A stretch of 64,000 nucleotides of DNA. Source: Eutypella sp. D-1 (taxonomy: Eukaryota > Ascomycota > Sordariomycetes > Xylariales > Diatrypaceae). The stretch's first letter is position 1, and every line of letters begins with the position of its first letter. The stretch is taken from contig JAJTTP010000016.1 in NCBI GenBank assembly GCA_023313575.1, forward strand, positions 744,001 to 808,000, read 5' to 3'. Under the pieces are notes generated by a model. It made no database searches. It was not told where the DNA came from and saw nothing but the letters and a program-made list of their open reading frames with translations. Of this stretch, positions 50,178 to 61,162 are shown piece by piece. The position numbers and the translations under genes were made by a program.

Positions 50178-53100
50178 ATGGATCCCAAGTCGCTGGCCTC
50201 AAATACAGCCGTCCTCCTCGCATTAACCATCCAACTCACTGGCGCTCTATATGGAAACTGGGATCAAACGAGCAGGCCGGTTGTGGAGCGCCTTCTATAT
50301 GAGCTTGCTCGTCTTCGCAGTATCTTGGCCTCGCTCGAAGAAGCCTCCCTACGAAGCGATAAACCAGTTGTTTTCGGTGAACTGCCACACGTGTTCAAAG
50401 CCGTAAAAAAGAACTTAGTCTTTCTAGGTTCGAAACTGCTTGGTGATGGGGATACCGGAGATGTACCAGGCCAAAACGCGTCGATGAGCTGGAAGTCATC
50501 CCTCTCCAGAGAGGAGCCGCGCATGCTACCTTTAGCTAGTAGCGAAATAGATAGCATTCTCAACGGATTCCAGGCCCAAACAGCGCGCCTCAGATCAGCG
50601 TGAGCATTAAGCCCAACTGAGATGTCGGCTGTCATGGTTCGTGACACTAATGACGTCCACAGATGTTCCAGTTCTTTTCTAAAAATCTCAGATGGGTTAG
50701 GCAATGCTACCCTCCCTTCCGACAGTCACACTCGCAAATGGTTGTGGAAAGACTGTGCCAATTACAACGCCATCCATATTAATGCTCAAAACAATCGAGT
50801 AGCCGGCTCGGGGATGTGGTTGCTTGCCCACAGCATATTCTGCAGGTGGATGGAGAAGAACAGTCTCGGCATAGGTACCGGGAATAATTTCCTACACTGC
50901 TACGGCAGGCCGGGATCAGGCAAAACCATTCTCGTGTAGGTACATATACATGAGTCTGTATCGAGAGAGTTTGAAAACGCAGGTTCTAATAAGCAACGCA
51001 GTTCCATAGTCATTGACGAGCTTAAGAGTCGGTGCAAGTCGGAGAATATGGGCCTCGCCTATTTTTACTTCAGCTACAGAGACCAGCTCCCTATTTATAA
51101 CGTCGTCGTGACACTCCTGTGGCAACTGTATATTCAATCACCTGCTTTCGCTACCGAAGTACATGAGCTTGAGAAACCCTCCCTCGTCGAGCTCATTGGC
51201 GTTCTCATGTCGGTCATCGCTCGGTTTCGAAAGGCATACATTGTCTTGGACGCCCTTGACGAATGTACAAGTGACAACAGACGAAATCTTGCCACCTTGA
51301 TCGCAGCTCTACGTTCCTCCCATGCCCGTTTGTTCGTGACAACGCGTTCATCTCATATTATTCCTGATTTGGGCAGTTGTCCTCAAATTCCCATAATGCC
51401 CGACTCAAAGGAAATTGAATTTTTTGTGAAGGAAAGGCTCCGAAAGGTTTCCCAGCAACAGGATGTCTTGACCGAGTCCCAAGAACTGAAAATTGTGAAT
51501 GCGCTAGCTAGGATGGGGAGCCAACAGGGAGTGTAAGCGGCGTTGTTCCATTGCACCAACGAATCATCTTGCTAACCCGTGTCCAGTGAGAATAGGTTCC
51601 TACTTGTCGGGCTCCAGATCACGGGTCTGGCTAAATTATTAGAAAGAGAGAGGCTGACGGACTCTGGACTCGAACAGATCCTAGGAAACCTTAAGGGAGA
51701 CCTTACAGATGTCTACGACGTGCAGATTCAACGTATAGTGGATAGCGACAATGCTGAGTCACACCTAGCAAGACATGCTCTAAGCTGGCTATACTATAAC
51801 ACAGGTTCCATGTCGGCTACTGCGTTAACGCATATTCTACGAAAGGAAGTCGAGGAATGGGATAAGAAACCCGAGGCGCAGGTGGACATCCCCCTCATCC
51901 AAAAGGTTTGCTTGGATCTCGTTCACTGGAACCCAGACTCCAGGACGATAGCGTTTTTTCACTTTTCGTTCTACGAGTACCTGGAGGGAAAGCAAAAGCT
52001 AGGCTCAACTCTACCGATACCTGCAGCGAAACTAGCAGAAACCTGCATAAAATATCTGCTCCAGCCTGGGTTGGCGAACCCAGTTTCCAATCCTGAACTG
52101 CTCGATCAGAGGCTTCGGGACTTTCCATTCTTGGAATATTCGGCCAATAACTGGGGGAAGCTTTTGTGTCAGGGAGGTCCTGTTGATTTCGAAACCAGAC
52201 CGCTGAAGTCGCTACTTACCGACTCAAGGAGAAGGCTCGCTGTCGCAGCAATCTTATTTCGGCGTGAGCCTGGGTTCTTTCAACCCTGGGGGGAAGCCGG
52301 GATCGGCCTGCTTCACTTCATAGCCTACTATGGTCTACTACGGCCAAATTCAGACCTGCCCAGCTACGTAATGGAATGGGAGATCGACCAAAAGGACTCC
52401 ATAGGCCGAACTCCATATCACATTGCTGCGTTGGTGGGACATGCCGACACCCTTGATGCCCTACTCACTATTGAAATATCGAGGGAACGTGGGGAAGAAG
52501 CCCTTACACTGCGCGATGAGTTAGGACGAAGCGTATGGCATTTTGCTGCCGAAGGCAACCATCTATCTGTGGCACAGATCCTACTTGACAAGCTTCGGGG
52601 CATGCGTAACACGATTGACGCCTCTCAGATTGTAATCAAGGATAGAAAAGAGATGACGCCCCTATGCTACGCAGCAGTTGGTGGTCACTTGGAGATCGTC
52701 CAGCTTCTCTTGCGCAACCGATTGTATGCCTTGGATACTGAGGACGCCCTCGTGGCGGCTATTCGAGGCAAGCACGCAGTCGTCGTCGACACGATTCTGA
52801 GACACGGAGTAGCGCCAAAGTATAGCCACTTGATGCTCTCTATCGGCTTTAGCGCAGACATCGTCTTCCTGCTTCTCCTCGAGGCCGGTCTCAGCGTTAA
52901 AGGCAAAGAAGCTGGGGACGCCCTCCTCAAGGCGACAGAAATCGGCAACATGTCGATCCTGTCTATTCTGGTATTCGATGGGGCAAATCTGGAGGCAACT
53001 GATTCTGTGTTCCGGACTCCGTTATCAATTGCTGTGGAAAAGGGTGATGTATATGCGGTCAAGTTTCTGGTAGAGTCATACGCGAATCCCAATGTTAATG

Positions 53101-53339
53101 TCGTCCAGAAAACGACGGCTGGGACCCAGACTACTAGCGTAGTCACTTGGACAACGGCACACGGGATGCTTGATATCTTCCGGCTACTTCAGAAAGCTGG
53201 AGCTAATTGCTCGGATTCCTTCTTTCTCGCGGTTGAAAATGGTCATACTGATATTGTCCGTGAGATCCTTGAATCCATCACTACCCCCAAGCTTAACGAC
53301 GCTCTCAGGTGTTACAAACCACTCATTCCAGGGTTTTGA
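50178..53339 (+). CDS. NLR-type STAND protein: Helo-like N-terminus, NACHT, ankyrin repeats
   Basis: Fungal NLR, a signal-transduction NTPase of the innate-immunity/incompatibility type. Four exons (50178-50599, 50663-50935, 51002-51532, 51587-53339) give 992 residues. Residues 1-140 resemble the Helo-like fungal STAND N-terminal domain (MDPKSLASNTAVLLALTIQL, then VVERLLYELARLRSILASLEE), which in relatives acts in membrane-targeted cell death. The NACHT core has Walker A GRPGSGKT (about residue 225), Walker B in YIVLDALDECTSD and RLFVTTRSS; then a winged-helix-like region and, from about residue 630, ankyrin-like repeats (GRTPYHIAALVGHADTLDAL, TPLCYAAVGGHLEIVQLLL, TPLSIAVEKGDVYAVKFLV). The last repeats are degenerate. 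An alternative splice from 53308 to 53577 would replace the last 10 residues with about 49 others beginning with an ankyrin-like KGGHVDTVFLLEN and ending at 53724. Confidence 0.88.
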
Positions 53340-53363
53340 TAACAGGTCACGTGAAGATAGTCG

Positions 53364-53390
53364 CGTCGCCAAGCCTTTCTCTTGGCGACG
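53364..53390. other. Perfect 10-bp hairpin
   Basis: CGTCGCCAAG and its exact complement CTTGGCGACG flank a 7-nt pyrimidine-rich loop, 25 nt after the NLR stop. A second weaker stem, ACCCTTT/AAAGGGT, lies at 53408-53429 and encloses a TATATAAA word (53420-53426), a possible TATA box for the downstream gene. Confidence 0.7.
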
Positions 53391-53784
53391 TTCCCATTTG
53401 TATGGTAACCCTTTTTCTATATAAAGGGTATGGGATCACTCCCATCTAGATAGTCTCTCTTTTAGCTAGCCAGCGATCAATCTAAGTATTTACCCTTCTA
53501 CGCCCTTTGTTATCTAAAATCAAGACCAGTGGTGACGGCTTCGTTACATCAGGGCACGAGCGATCTCAATGGCCAGGAAAGGCGGTCACGTCGATACAGT
53601 TTTCCTCCTTGAGAATTGGAAAGTCTCCGAGGATATATATTATATACTATCTCGCTGGAACTGGAAGCAGGAGAACCATAGTGACGAGGAGGATGAGGTA
53701 GGTGGTCCGCACGTGACCATGTGAAATGCCAATTTGTCACAGTTAATATTTAACGAGCCTACACCCTCCTGGGTTTTCACTTCA

Positions 53785-54536
53785 ATGAAGTTTCTAACTG
53801 CTGAGACAAAGATATTGAGCGCGCCATTTATCCTCCTCGATTCACCGGTAGCAAGCAGCTGCATTCGGCTAGGCTCCCTCGTTGGAGATCCGGTTAATCC
53901 CTTAGGAAATCACGTTCCATTGGACTCGGCCAGCTTACTGAATCTTATTCCAAATAATCTTTTACGTGAGACGCATCCGACCGATGACCACGTGATCGCG
54001 AAAGAGCATAAAGTCTCTACTGAGCTTTCTGAAATGTTGGCGGATTCTCCACGGAGTGGCAAGCCAGTCAATTTAGGGCATCGGAGCGTGGCATAGCAGC
54101 TCCGGATGTGTCACGCGATGAATTAACCCATCACGAGGAGGCTCTGAGGCTTATCTTAAAGGACGAAAAACTCTCGAGCGAATATAGGAATTTCTTTCAA
54201 GATAAAGAGATGGCCTACATGGTGGTGGGATTTTCCATGATGAAAACTTCCACCGTCCCTTACGGTGAAGGGAAGGTCAATAGTCTGCTACCGACTCCGC
54301 TACCAATTGCTGCTCTTGGATTGAAGGCTCAATCGACACCGAGTTTTGCCACCGAAAAGTTAAGTACGGCCAGCACAGTCTCCGAGGAGTCCCTCGCCTA
54401 TGCGATAAAATACCGGAGAATTAGGATCAGGCATAATAAGCCGTTGTTCTCAGGCTTGCCAGGGAGTTGTGAGCAAGGGATGCGCGTAGAGCTAGAGGGA
54501 TATGTGGAGGGGGGTGACTATATCACAATATTCTGA
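53785..54536 (+). CDS. Small NLR-adjacent gene, gasdermin-like candidate
   Basis: Two coherent frames that fit one gene: exon 1 from the ATG at 53785 (MKFLTAETKILSAPFILLD, then RLGSLVGDPVNPLGNHVP), donor GTGAGA at 53966, and exon 2 from about 54064 (HHEEALRLILKDEKLSSEYR, FFQDKEMAYMVVGF, EESLAYAIKYRRIRIR, GYVEGGDYITIF) to the TGA at 54536; 217 residues in phase. Without that intron the two parts are offset by one frame, so a frameshifted pseudogene is the alternative. It has no signal peptide and no clear TM helix. The pattern (LGxLV near the N-terminus, a short AYMVVG strand, alternating strands, compact size) is what I associate with fungal gasdermin-like cell-death proteins, often placed next to NLR or protease genes, but I cannot confirm homology by eye. 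It follows the NLR on the same strand. Confidence 0.45.
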
Positions 54537-54706
54537 ATCCGATTATATGTGGATAGAGTATCTTGGTTTGGGAGTTTACCTTCTTTTCCCCCCTTTCTCG
54601 GCTTTCTTATTAGCCATGATGAGTGAATGTAGCAATGCGCTAGAACAAGCGATCGCTCTTATTTATCCGCAATGTCTAGCAGATGCCTCGTCCTTCTTCC
54701 TTAGAC

Positions 54707-56559
54707 TCACAGAGAATATCGAAACCCGGGGTTGTCCAGCTCGGTCACGTCGTGCATCCCCAGCTCCACAGCAGCCTTGTCGTCCGACGGACCTAACGCA
54801 TCCCTTGCCTTGTTGGCCTTATACATGTAAACGTATAGCACCAAGACTGCGAGGAGCTTGATGCTGTACCCCACGAGCATGGCGACGTACGCGCTTGGGT
54901 ATCCGGCTGTGTATTGTTAGCGTTTCGGAGGCATCAGGCCCAACCGTGCCTTGAGACTTACGTGCTTCGCTGGATATGAAGGTTTGAGGGCCGATGATCT
55001 AGTACGCATTAGAATCTTATGGGTGCTTTAGATGTTCACTCGGCTATCCGCCTGATACTTACTGGTGACCGGTTAGCTACTGCAAAGTCATGTTGAAAAA
55101 GGGTGAAGCTTACCGTTCCCAACGCAATATCCGGTAAAAAGAATGGCGGCAGTCAACTGCTTCTTCGTCGACCCGGCAATATTGGAAGAGACCATGGTCA
55201 GAGAAATGCTGAAGCCCAACGACTGGAAATAGCATAACCAAAGGGCCACGAGACGTCCCCACTAGGCAATAGTTAGCACTCGCGCTGAAGCGAGTATGGT
55301 GAAGTGTAGTACCTTATTTGTATCCGGTAATCCGACGAGAAGAGCAGCACCGGCGATACAGATCAGATTCGCGATCGTCATCGTGATGCATCGCATACCG
55401 GGCCAGTGTGTGCAGATGAAACCACCGGCGATCAGGGTAAGAAACTGTACCGCGCCACCCGGGATCTGCATGTATTGCGTGCCGAGCGCGTCAAACCCGA
55501 AGCCCTTGATGATTTGGCTCGCGAAGCTCGTCAGCGCAGAATTAGGTATCTGAGCGCCGACGGCCATTACGAATAAGATCCAGGTTTTGGCTATAGCAGC
55601 GAGTGAGTTCTTTTTGCTCATGATCAGCAGTGTATCAGCGCTGGGACTTACGATCTTTTACACACTGCACGGCCTGATACGTCTTGAAGTGTTGGTTCTT
55701 GACCCCCTGTTTGTTACGCGAGACACGCTCGATTGCGATGGCGCGCTCCGTCGGGTCGAGGAAGCGCGCCGTCGAGGGAAGATCCGGCAACCAGATGAGA
55801 CTGATAATGCCCTGAAGAAAGCTGATAGCGCCGAAAATGATAAAGACGTACATCCATTGAGGAAGGCCGGTCGTGATGTTGCCCACGGCGTAGCCGACTA
55901 GACCGCCGAACATCGTGGCGATGCCGTTGGTGCAGTAATACGCCTCGAGACGCAGGGGCTGCTCCGACGCCGTATACCAGAGCGACATGATGAACACGAA
56001 GCCCGGATTGACGGCGGCCTCGAAGAATCCGAGGAGGAACCGGTTCGTCGCCATCCCCGCAAAGGAAGTACAGGCCGGCGTAGTCAGGAGGATAATTCCC
56101 CATGCTATCGTGGTAAGAGAGACGAATCGACCAACAGGTAATCGCTGTATCAAGTAGGCCGAAGGAAATTGCGAGATGAGGTATCCGAAATAGAAGATGG
56201 ATCCTGCATCGCGTTAGCGTATACTCTGTACGGTGGTTGTAAGACTAACCTAGCCACGAGTAGTCTTGTCCCGTTAAATTCGTGCCGTCCTGCAGACCGA
56301 AGGCATTCGCAAAGTTGATCGAGTTCTTGTCGAGGTACTGCAGCCCGTAGGTCACGATGAGGATTGGGACGATACGCAGGTCGATCTTTCGTCGAACCCG
56401 GTTCGCGTCCTCCTCGCTGAACTCGAGGTTCTCAGCTTCCCTGAACACACCGTACGTGTCGTCAAGGTCTCTCTCGGTCGCATCTAGGGGAGCTTTGGGA
56501 GGGTCTGCATCTTGCGATCGCCTAGGACTCTCCGGTATAACCTTATCTTCGCTCATCAT
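54707..56559 (-). CDS. MFS anion:cation symporter (Dal5/allantoate permease family)
   Basis: Plasma-membrane transporter for organic anions such as allantoate, ureidosuccinate, nicotinate or related vitamins. Seven exons (56250-56559, 55652-56203, 55313-55590, 55114-55261, 55063-55079, 54962-54998, 54707-54906) sum to exactly 514 codons (513 residues), a typical length. Motifs: DLRIVPILIVTYGLQYLDKNS (TM1), SIFYFGYLISQFPSAYLIQR, NRFLLGFFEAAVNPGFVFIM, WLPDLPSTARFLDPTERAIA, VKDPKTWILFV at the start of the second half, GSTKKQLTAAILFTGYCVGN, IIGPQTFISSEAPGYPSAYVAM. Exon 5 is a 17-nt microexon flanked by a 34-nt and a 64-nt intron; without it the frame breaks between GYCVGN and IIGPQTF. The cytosolic tail ends NPGFRYSL. 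The N-terminus is acidic and cytosolic. Confidence 0.88.
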
Positions 56560-57892
56560 TGACTATGCGTAATCGTATAGAGAGTTGGCGAGTAAAGACT
56601 GATCTCGTCGATGCTGACAGGTAGGAGCAGGTGAGATATTGAGATCTATGTCAATGACCAGCTACATCGCTGCGGATCTCTCAATGAAGACATATCGGCC
56701 TGCGTATAATCGGGACGGCCTACGCTGATTGATATACTGCTGATCATTCTGCTACCACATGGCGGCGGGGTTGCATATCCCCGGCGCGAATAGGTTTCCC
56801 GTCTATTACCCCGAACGCCGTGATATGAACTAGCTCCCAAATGAGTAGGCAATCCTTTGGAGAAGCTGGAGTTGCTGGAGCTCTCGCAACCAACGACGTC
56901 TCATTCAAGGATGGCATCATCTGGCCGTAGATTGAGGTGATCGGAGATAAGGCGTTACTAGAGAAGACCAACCATTAACAGGGCTGCATCGCTGCATGGG
57001 CACTCGCATAGTCGGACAGGGGTTAGAAGAAAGGGGCAGGGGAGCAGCGGGGAAAAACTGGGTTAGGTTAGGGGTCTCTTGCAGAATCGCAAATGCAGCG
57101 GCTTCGTGTGTGCTACAGATACTTGACAGGCAAGACTAGGTGACATACGTGCGACAGCAACGATAAGACGTGCCAGTCACGTTCAGCTTGACTACCAAAT
57201 TTCTAGGATGGGGACGCCGGGGCTCTGGATGCTCTTCCGCTTGTGCTTCCGCAGGGGTCAGCGTATAGCATTATCCCTGAGGCCAACGTGCTGGAAGATG
57301 TAACAGAGAGCCAACAGTACGGTACTATCAACGACCTCAATTAACACGACGGGGCCGACGTGCTATTGAACGAAAGAGTACGATGCGAATTATAGAGGCC
57401 GGAACATAGGCCCGTTTATACATCAGTAGATATGTAGGTTTAAAAGCGCAGAGCTTGTTTCTGCATATTGGCCGGCGTTGGCTATCGTTTCACGTGGGCA
57501 GTAATGAAGCTTATCAGTGTTGGATCGTGTTGAGCTCTTGATTATAACATCTACCGATGGAAATATTAGATCTACGGAACAGCATCTTCATATTATGGTG
57601 TTCAATGCCCCATTGCTAGAGAACGACGGGGACGATGAAAGGAGAACATTCCTCATCGGCCAACTCAGCCATGAATTGACAAGCACACTGCCTGGAATTT
57701 GACCTCGGCGGTTTGTCGTAACACCAAGACGCCACCAACGCTTAACCCAAAGTCGCGCTGGGTGTGACCGACCGGCGACGAAAAGATTGGTCTGATCTGA
57801 TCATTCGCCTGCTTTCGTGGATCGTAACATCCGTTTCAAGAATTGTCCCGCCGGAACGATGACAGATCTCGGTCGCACGCTCTCGAGCCCCG

Positions 57893-57924
<32 letters not shown>

Positions 57925-58400
57925 GTCGCACATCGAGCTCCCATTGTCAAACAAACTTTTCGGACGCCTCATACCCCGTCACGGGACCACCCGCCATACC
58001 CTGCGCGCGCGCCCTGAGCCCAACATGGATGACCTCGCTTGGCTTACACCAGGTGCGCCGTAGCGAGCATATGGGGGAGGGAAAACAAAGCACGGAGTGA
58101 TCACGCCGACAGGGACTACGTTGAGAAAGGATGCCTCGTCGTTGACTCACCGGTACGCCCGGGGCAAGCGAGTTTGCTCGCGATGTTCACAATGGTCCAT
58201 GATCAGGGGAGTAGTGCTCGGTATAGCCGCCAACACAAAGATAGGTGAGAAGGCCGAGGAGGTTGTGATGGCTATATCTATGCCTATAAGAAGGCTGCCA
58301 GTTCGAAGGGAAGTGAGCAGCTTCTCCCGAATCAAATCACTTCGAACCAATCCTCAGACTCGACTCCTTACAGAATCAGACGAACCTGAACATTGCTATC
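56560..58400. other. Intergenic, no gene seen
   Basis: Divergent upstream region of the MFS gene and the small CxxC protein gene. A GTC microsatellite (57891-57928) gives artefactual Val, Asp or Arg runs in the ORFs crossing it. Confidence 0.45.
57891..57928. repeat. (GTC)n trinucleotide microsatellite
   Basis: About twelve GTC units with one GTT interruption, about 480 nt upstream of the CxxC protein gene. Confidence 0.9.
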
Positions 58401-58924
58401 ATGTCTAGCCAAGCAACCAACACAGCCGGGTATGATATCTCACTCTTAAAGTACCTGCTTCCATCTTTCCATGGACTGTCTTTGCTAACTCATTGTCCAG
58501 TACATCCCAGGCGGGGGCCAGTACATCCCAGGTGGGGGCCAGCTCAAGCACTTCAACAGCCGTAGGAACTGGAACAGGAGCGGGAACCACAGCTTCATCG
58601 TAAGTGACCCTCGTTGCCCCCATCTCCTCATCATTCACCTCGCTAACTCCACATCTCTCATCTTCCAGCTCCACGCTGACGCCGGCCCAGGAGCGAGGCC
58701 GTCAGGAGCTGGCCCAAAACACGGCCAATCTCCAGCGGGCCAGTGCGTTCCAGTTCGACGGAACCAGGCCCATGAGCATCGCCTCCAGCGTCGAGCCGAA
58801 GAAGTGTCTTGACTGTGGGGGGGTTTTGGACGAGGTTAGCCTCGCATGTCGCGCCTGTCTCCTCAAGGCCAGGGATCTTGCCGAACGCATTCACCAGGCT
58901 GCGCGAAGTCTCAAGCCGAACTAA
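58401..58924 (+). CDS. Small CxxC/CxxC protein
   Basis: Three exons (58401-58429, 58501-58599, 58669-58924) give 127 residues in perfect phase. The N-terminal 45 residues are Ser/Thr/Gly/Ala-rich and begin with a tandem duplicate (TSQAGAS, TSQVGAS). The C-terminal half is helical (AQERGRQELAQNTANLQRAS) and holds a possible zinc-binding pair, KKCLDCGG and ACRACLLKA, spaced 13 residues apart. No signal peptide. The motif resembles a minimal zinc ribbon, but I do not recognise the family. Its 3' end faces the glutamine synthetase-like gene. Confidence 0.78.
58501..58542 (+). repeat. 21-bp tandem duplication in exon 2
   Basis: Two copies (58501-58521 and 58522-58542) with one mismatch (C/T), at the very start of exon 2, encoding seven residues each. 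Each copy ends in GGCCAG, so the internal border looks like a second splice acceptor. Confidence 0.9.
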
Positions 58925-59636
58925 GTGTCCTTGCGCGCCTGCGCTATGGTTACGTGATTGCTTGGTGTTGGGTGCAGCGTCGTGCATGAGGCAAGCGGGA
59001 TGGACTGAGTTTGCGCAGTGAGACGAACCGGGGGATTGGAGAGGGTGAGAGGGGGGGGGGTTCTTTCGACGTTCTCTTTATGTTCTGTTTCTGTTTCTTC
59101 TCGTCTTGATGACTGAAGACTTCATCCAATTTCAAACTTGTTAGGGCCCTTCAACTGTAGCTGCAACAAACTGAACTGAACCTAGCGTAGTGTAGCGTAG
59201 AGGTGTGTATCTAGTCGACACCCCCCATCAGCATCGTATATTGCGTATGACAGTACTGGTGTAAAGGATCAAGTAGAAAAGGGGTGGTATGGGGCACGGG
59301 GGCATACTATGGCGTTTCTCTAAAGGGCAAACCTAAGCAAACAAGCTACACGCTATATCTGTAACCATACTAAGCATGTGAAGCATGGCATTATAGTACA
59401 GGAAGGCATTGGGAGCCATAATGGGGTATGAATCTCTTCTTGGTACCCTATTAGACGACACTAACATGTCGTGTCGTGTACACCCTCAGACGATACACTC
59501 ACACGATGCTTCAGGTTACGTAGATGAGGGATACAAAGCTACAACGACGCTCGAACATCACGCATCAGCATCTAGCAATGGCTATCACACAGAAACCCGG
59601 CAGGCCAAAATGGTCTTTAGATGCGTGCTTGGTATC
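58925..59636. other. Convergent intergenic region
   Basis: About 710 bp between 3' ends. One G run at 59052-59060. Nothing else supported. Confidence 0.5.
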
Positions 59637-61162
59637 TCATACAGTCTCGATGTATCGTTGGAGCTCCCAATCCGTGACCGCCTCGTCCCATAACCGAACC
59701 TCGTGTTCCCGGGTGCCGCCGAAGTGATCTACGAACTCATCGCCGAACACCTCGCGCGCGATGCTCTCCGGCCGCGTGAACCGCTCCGTCGCCTCCTTCA
59801 GGCTCTTCGCTAGCCTGATCCCCTGGTCTTCGCTCCCGCCGACGTCTTGTCCCTTGCCCAGCGGCGGGCAGGGGATCGCGAGCTTTTTCTCCACGCCCCG
59901 CCACCCGAGACCCAGGATCGCGGCCATGACGTAGTACGGGTTCGCGTCGGCTCCGGCGACTCGCACCTCGAAACGCGTCGCGCTGGGCTTGGAGGTCGGC
60001 GGCGCGATCAGGCGGATGGATGCGGCGCGATGTTCCAGGCCCCAGGATACCGTCACGGGCGCCCAGAAATTCTCGACCAGGCGCTTGTAGCTATTGATGG
60101 TCGGCGCAACCATGGGCATGACGTCTGGCAGTCCCTCCAGTATACCTGCGAGGAAGTGGCGGCCGAGATCGCTCAGCTGCGCGATGTCCGGATACGGCGC
60201 GTTCTCGTCCGCGGTCTCGCGGAACAACAAGTTCTTGCCGTCCTTCCCGACGATGGAGACGTGCGTGTGCCCGCTGTTCCCCGGCAAGCCGGCGCGCGGC
60301 TTGGCCATGAAGCAGGGCGTGATGCTATATTTGGTGGCGACGGCCTTGACGACGTACTTGAACAGGCTTGCCCGGTCGGCCATCTCGGAGATCTGGCCAA
60401 ACTCGAGGGCGGCCTCGTACACGCCCGGCCCGCTCTCGGTGTGCCAGCCTTCCAGGTCACAGTTGAACTTGACGCACGAGTTGTAGACGTCGTAGTAATA
60501 CCCCTGGTTGTGAATCGGTCTCGTGATACTGTACCCGAACATGCCCTCGGTTAACGGGGGCAGGGAGTGCGAGGCATTGTCGCGAAGATAGGTGGCGGGC
60601 GACTCGGTGGAGGGGGTCTTGAACTGGTAAAATTCGTACTCGGCTGGAAAAAAGAAAAACGGGATGTTAATACAGACGGCGCGTGAGACTCTCTTATAAT
60701 AAAAATTCCAGGTACATGGTAGATGCAAGGTATACCTCCGGCCATCGCGTTATACCCCTTCCTCTCCAGCCTCCCCAGCATCCTCTTTAGAAGGCCCCTC
60801 GGACAGGCGCAGACGGGAAGCATGGTGTCGGGTTCGAAGAAGCTGATGAGAAAGAAGGGCACGTCGTTCTCCCAGGGGATGCGCCGGAACGAGGAGAGAT
60901 CCGGTATGGCGATCATGTCGCGGTAGCCGTTCTCCTTGTTGCTGACCCCGAGCTCCTTGAAATAGGTGGCGTCGTGCATGTCCCAGCCGAAGATGACGCT
61001 GCAGAACCCAAAGCCGGACTCGGCAATGGACAGGAATTTCTTCTTCTGCATCAGCTTGCCCCGCAGGACGCCGTCGACGTCGACGCCGGCGAGCTTGACC
61101 TTGTCATCGTTTTTCAGGAGCTCTGGCAGGCTCTCCAGGGTAATAGTGTCTGCCGAAGACAT
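59637..61162 (-). CDS. Glutamine synthetase family protein (type I-like)
   Basis: ATP-dependent amide-ligase fold of the GSI/PuuA/FluG type. Two exons (60736-61162, 59637-60643; 92-nt intron) give 477 residues. The N-terminal beta-grasp domain (about 1-120) has VDVDGVLRGKLMQKKKF, which helps form the active-site roof. The catalytic domain has AEYEFYQFK (metal-binding Glu pair), GPGVYEAALEFG, PGNSGHTHVS (the HxH loop), NSYKRLVENFWAPVTVSWG, HRAASIRLIAP and FEVRVAGADANPYYVMAA (metal-site Glu and Arg). Fungal homologues are diverse; true GlnA is a different (type II) enzyme in fungi, so gamma-glutamylation of an amine or polyamine, or a FluG-like role, is more likely. The copper amine oxidase 20 kb away also uses amines, but this link is only suggestive. 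Confidence 0.9.

Noticed and set aside
53309..53331. 23-nt intron at the end of the NLR
   Set aside because: In phase, but far shorter than any credible spliceosomal intron; the longer alternative to 53576 is more plausible.
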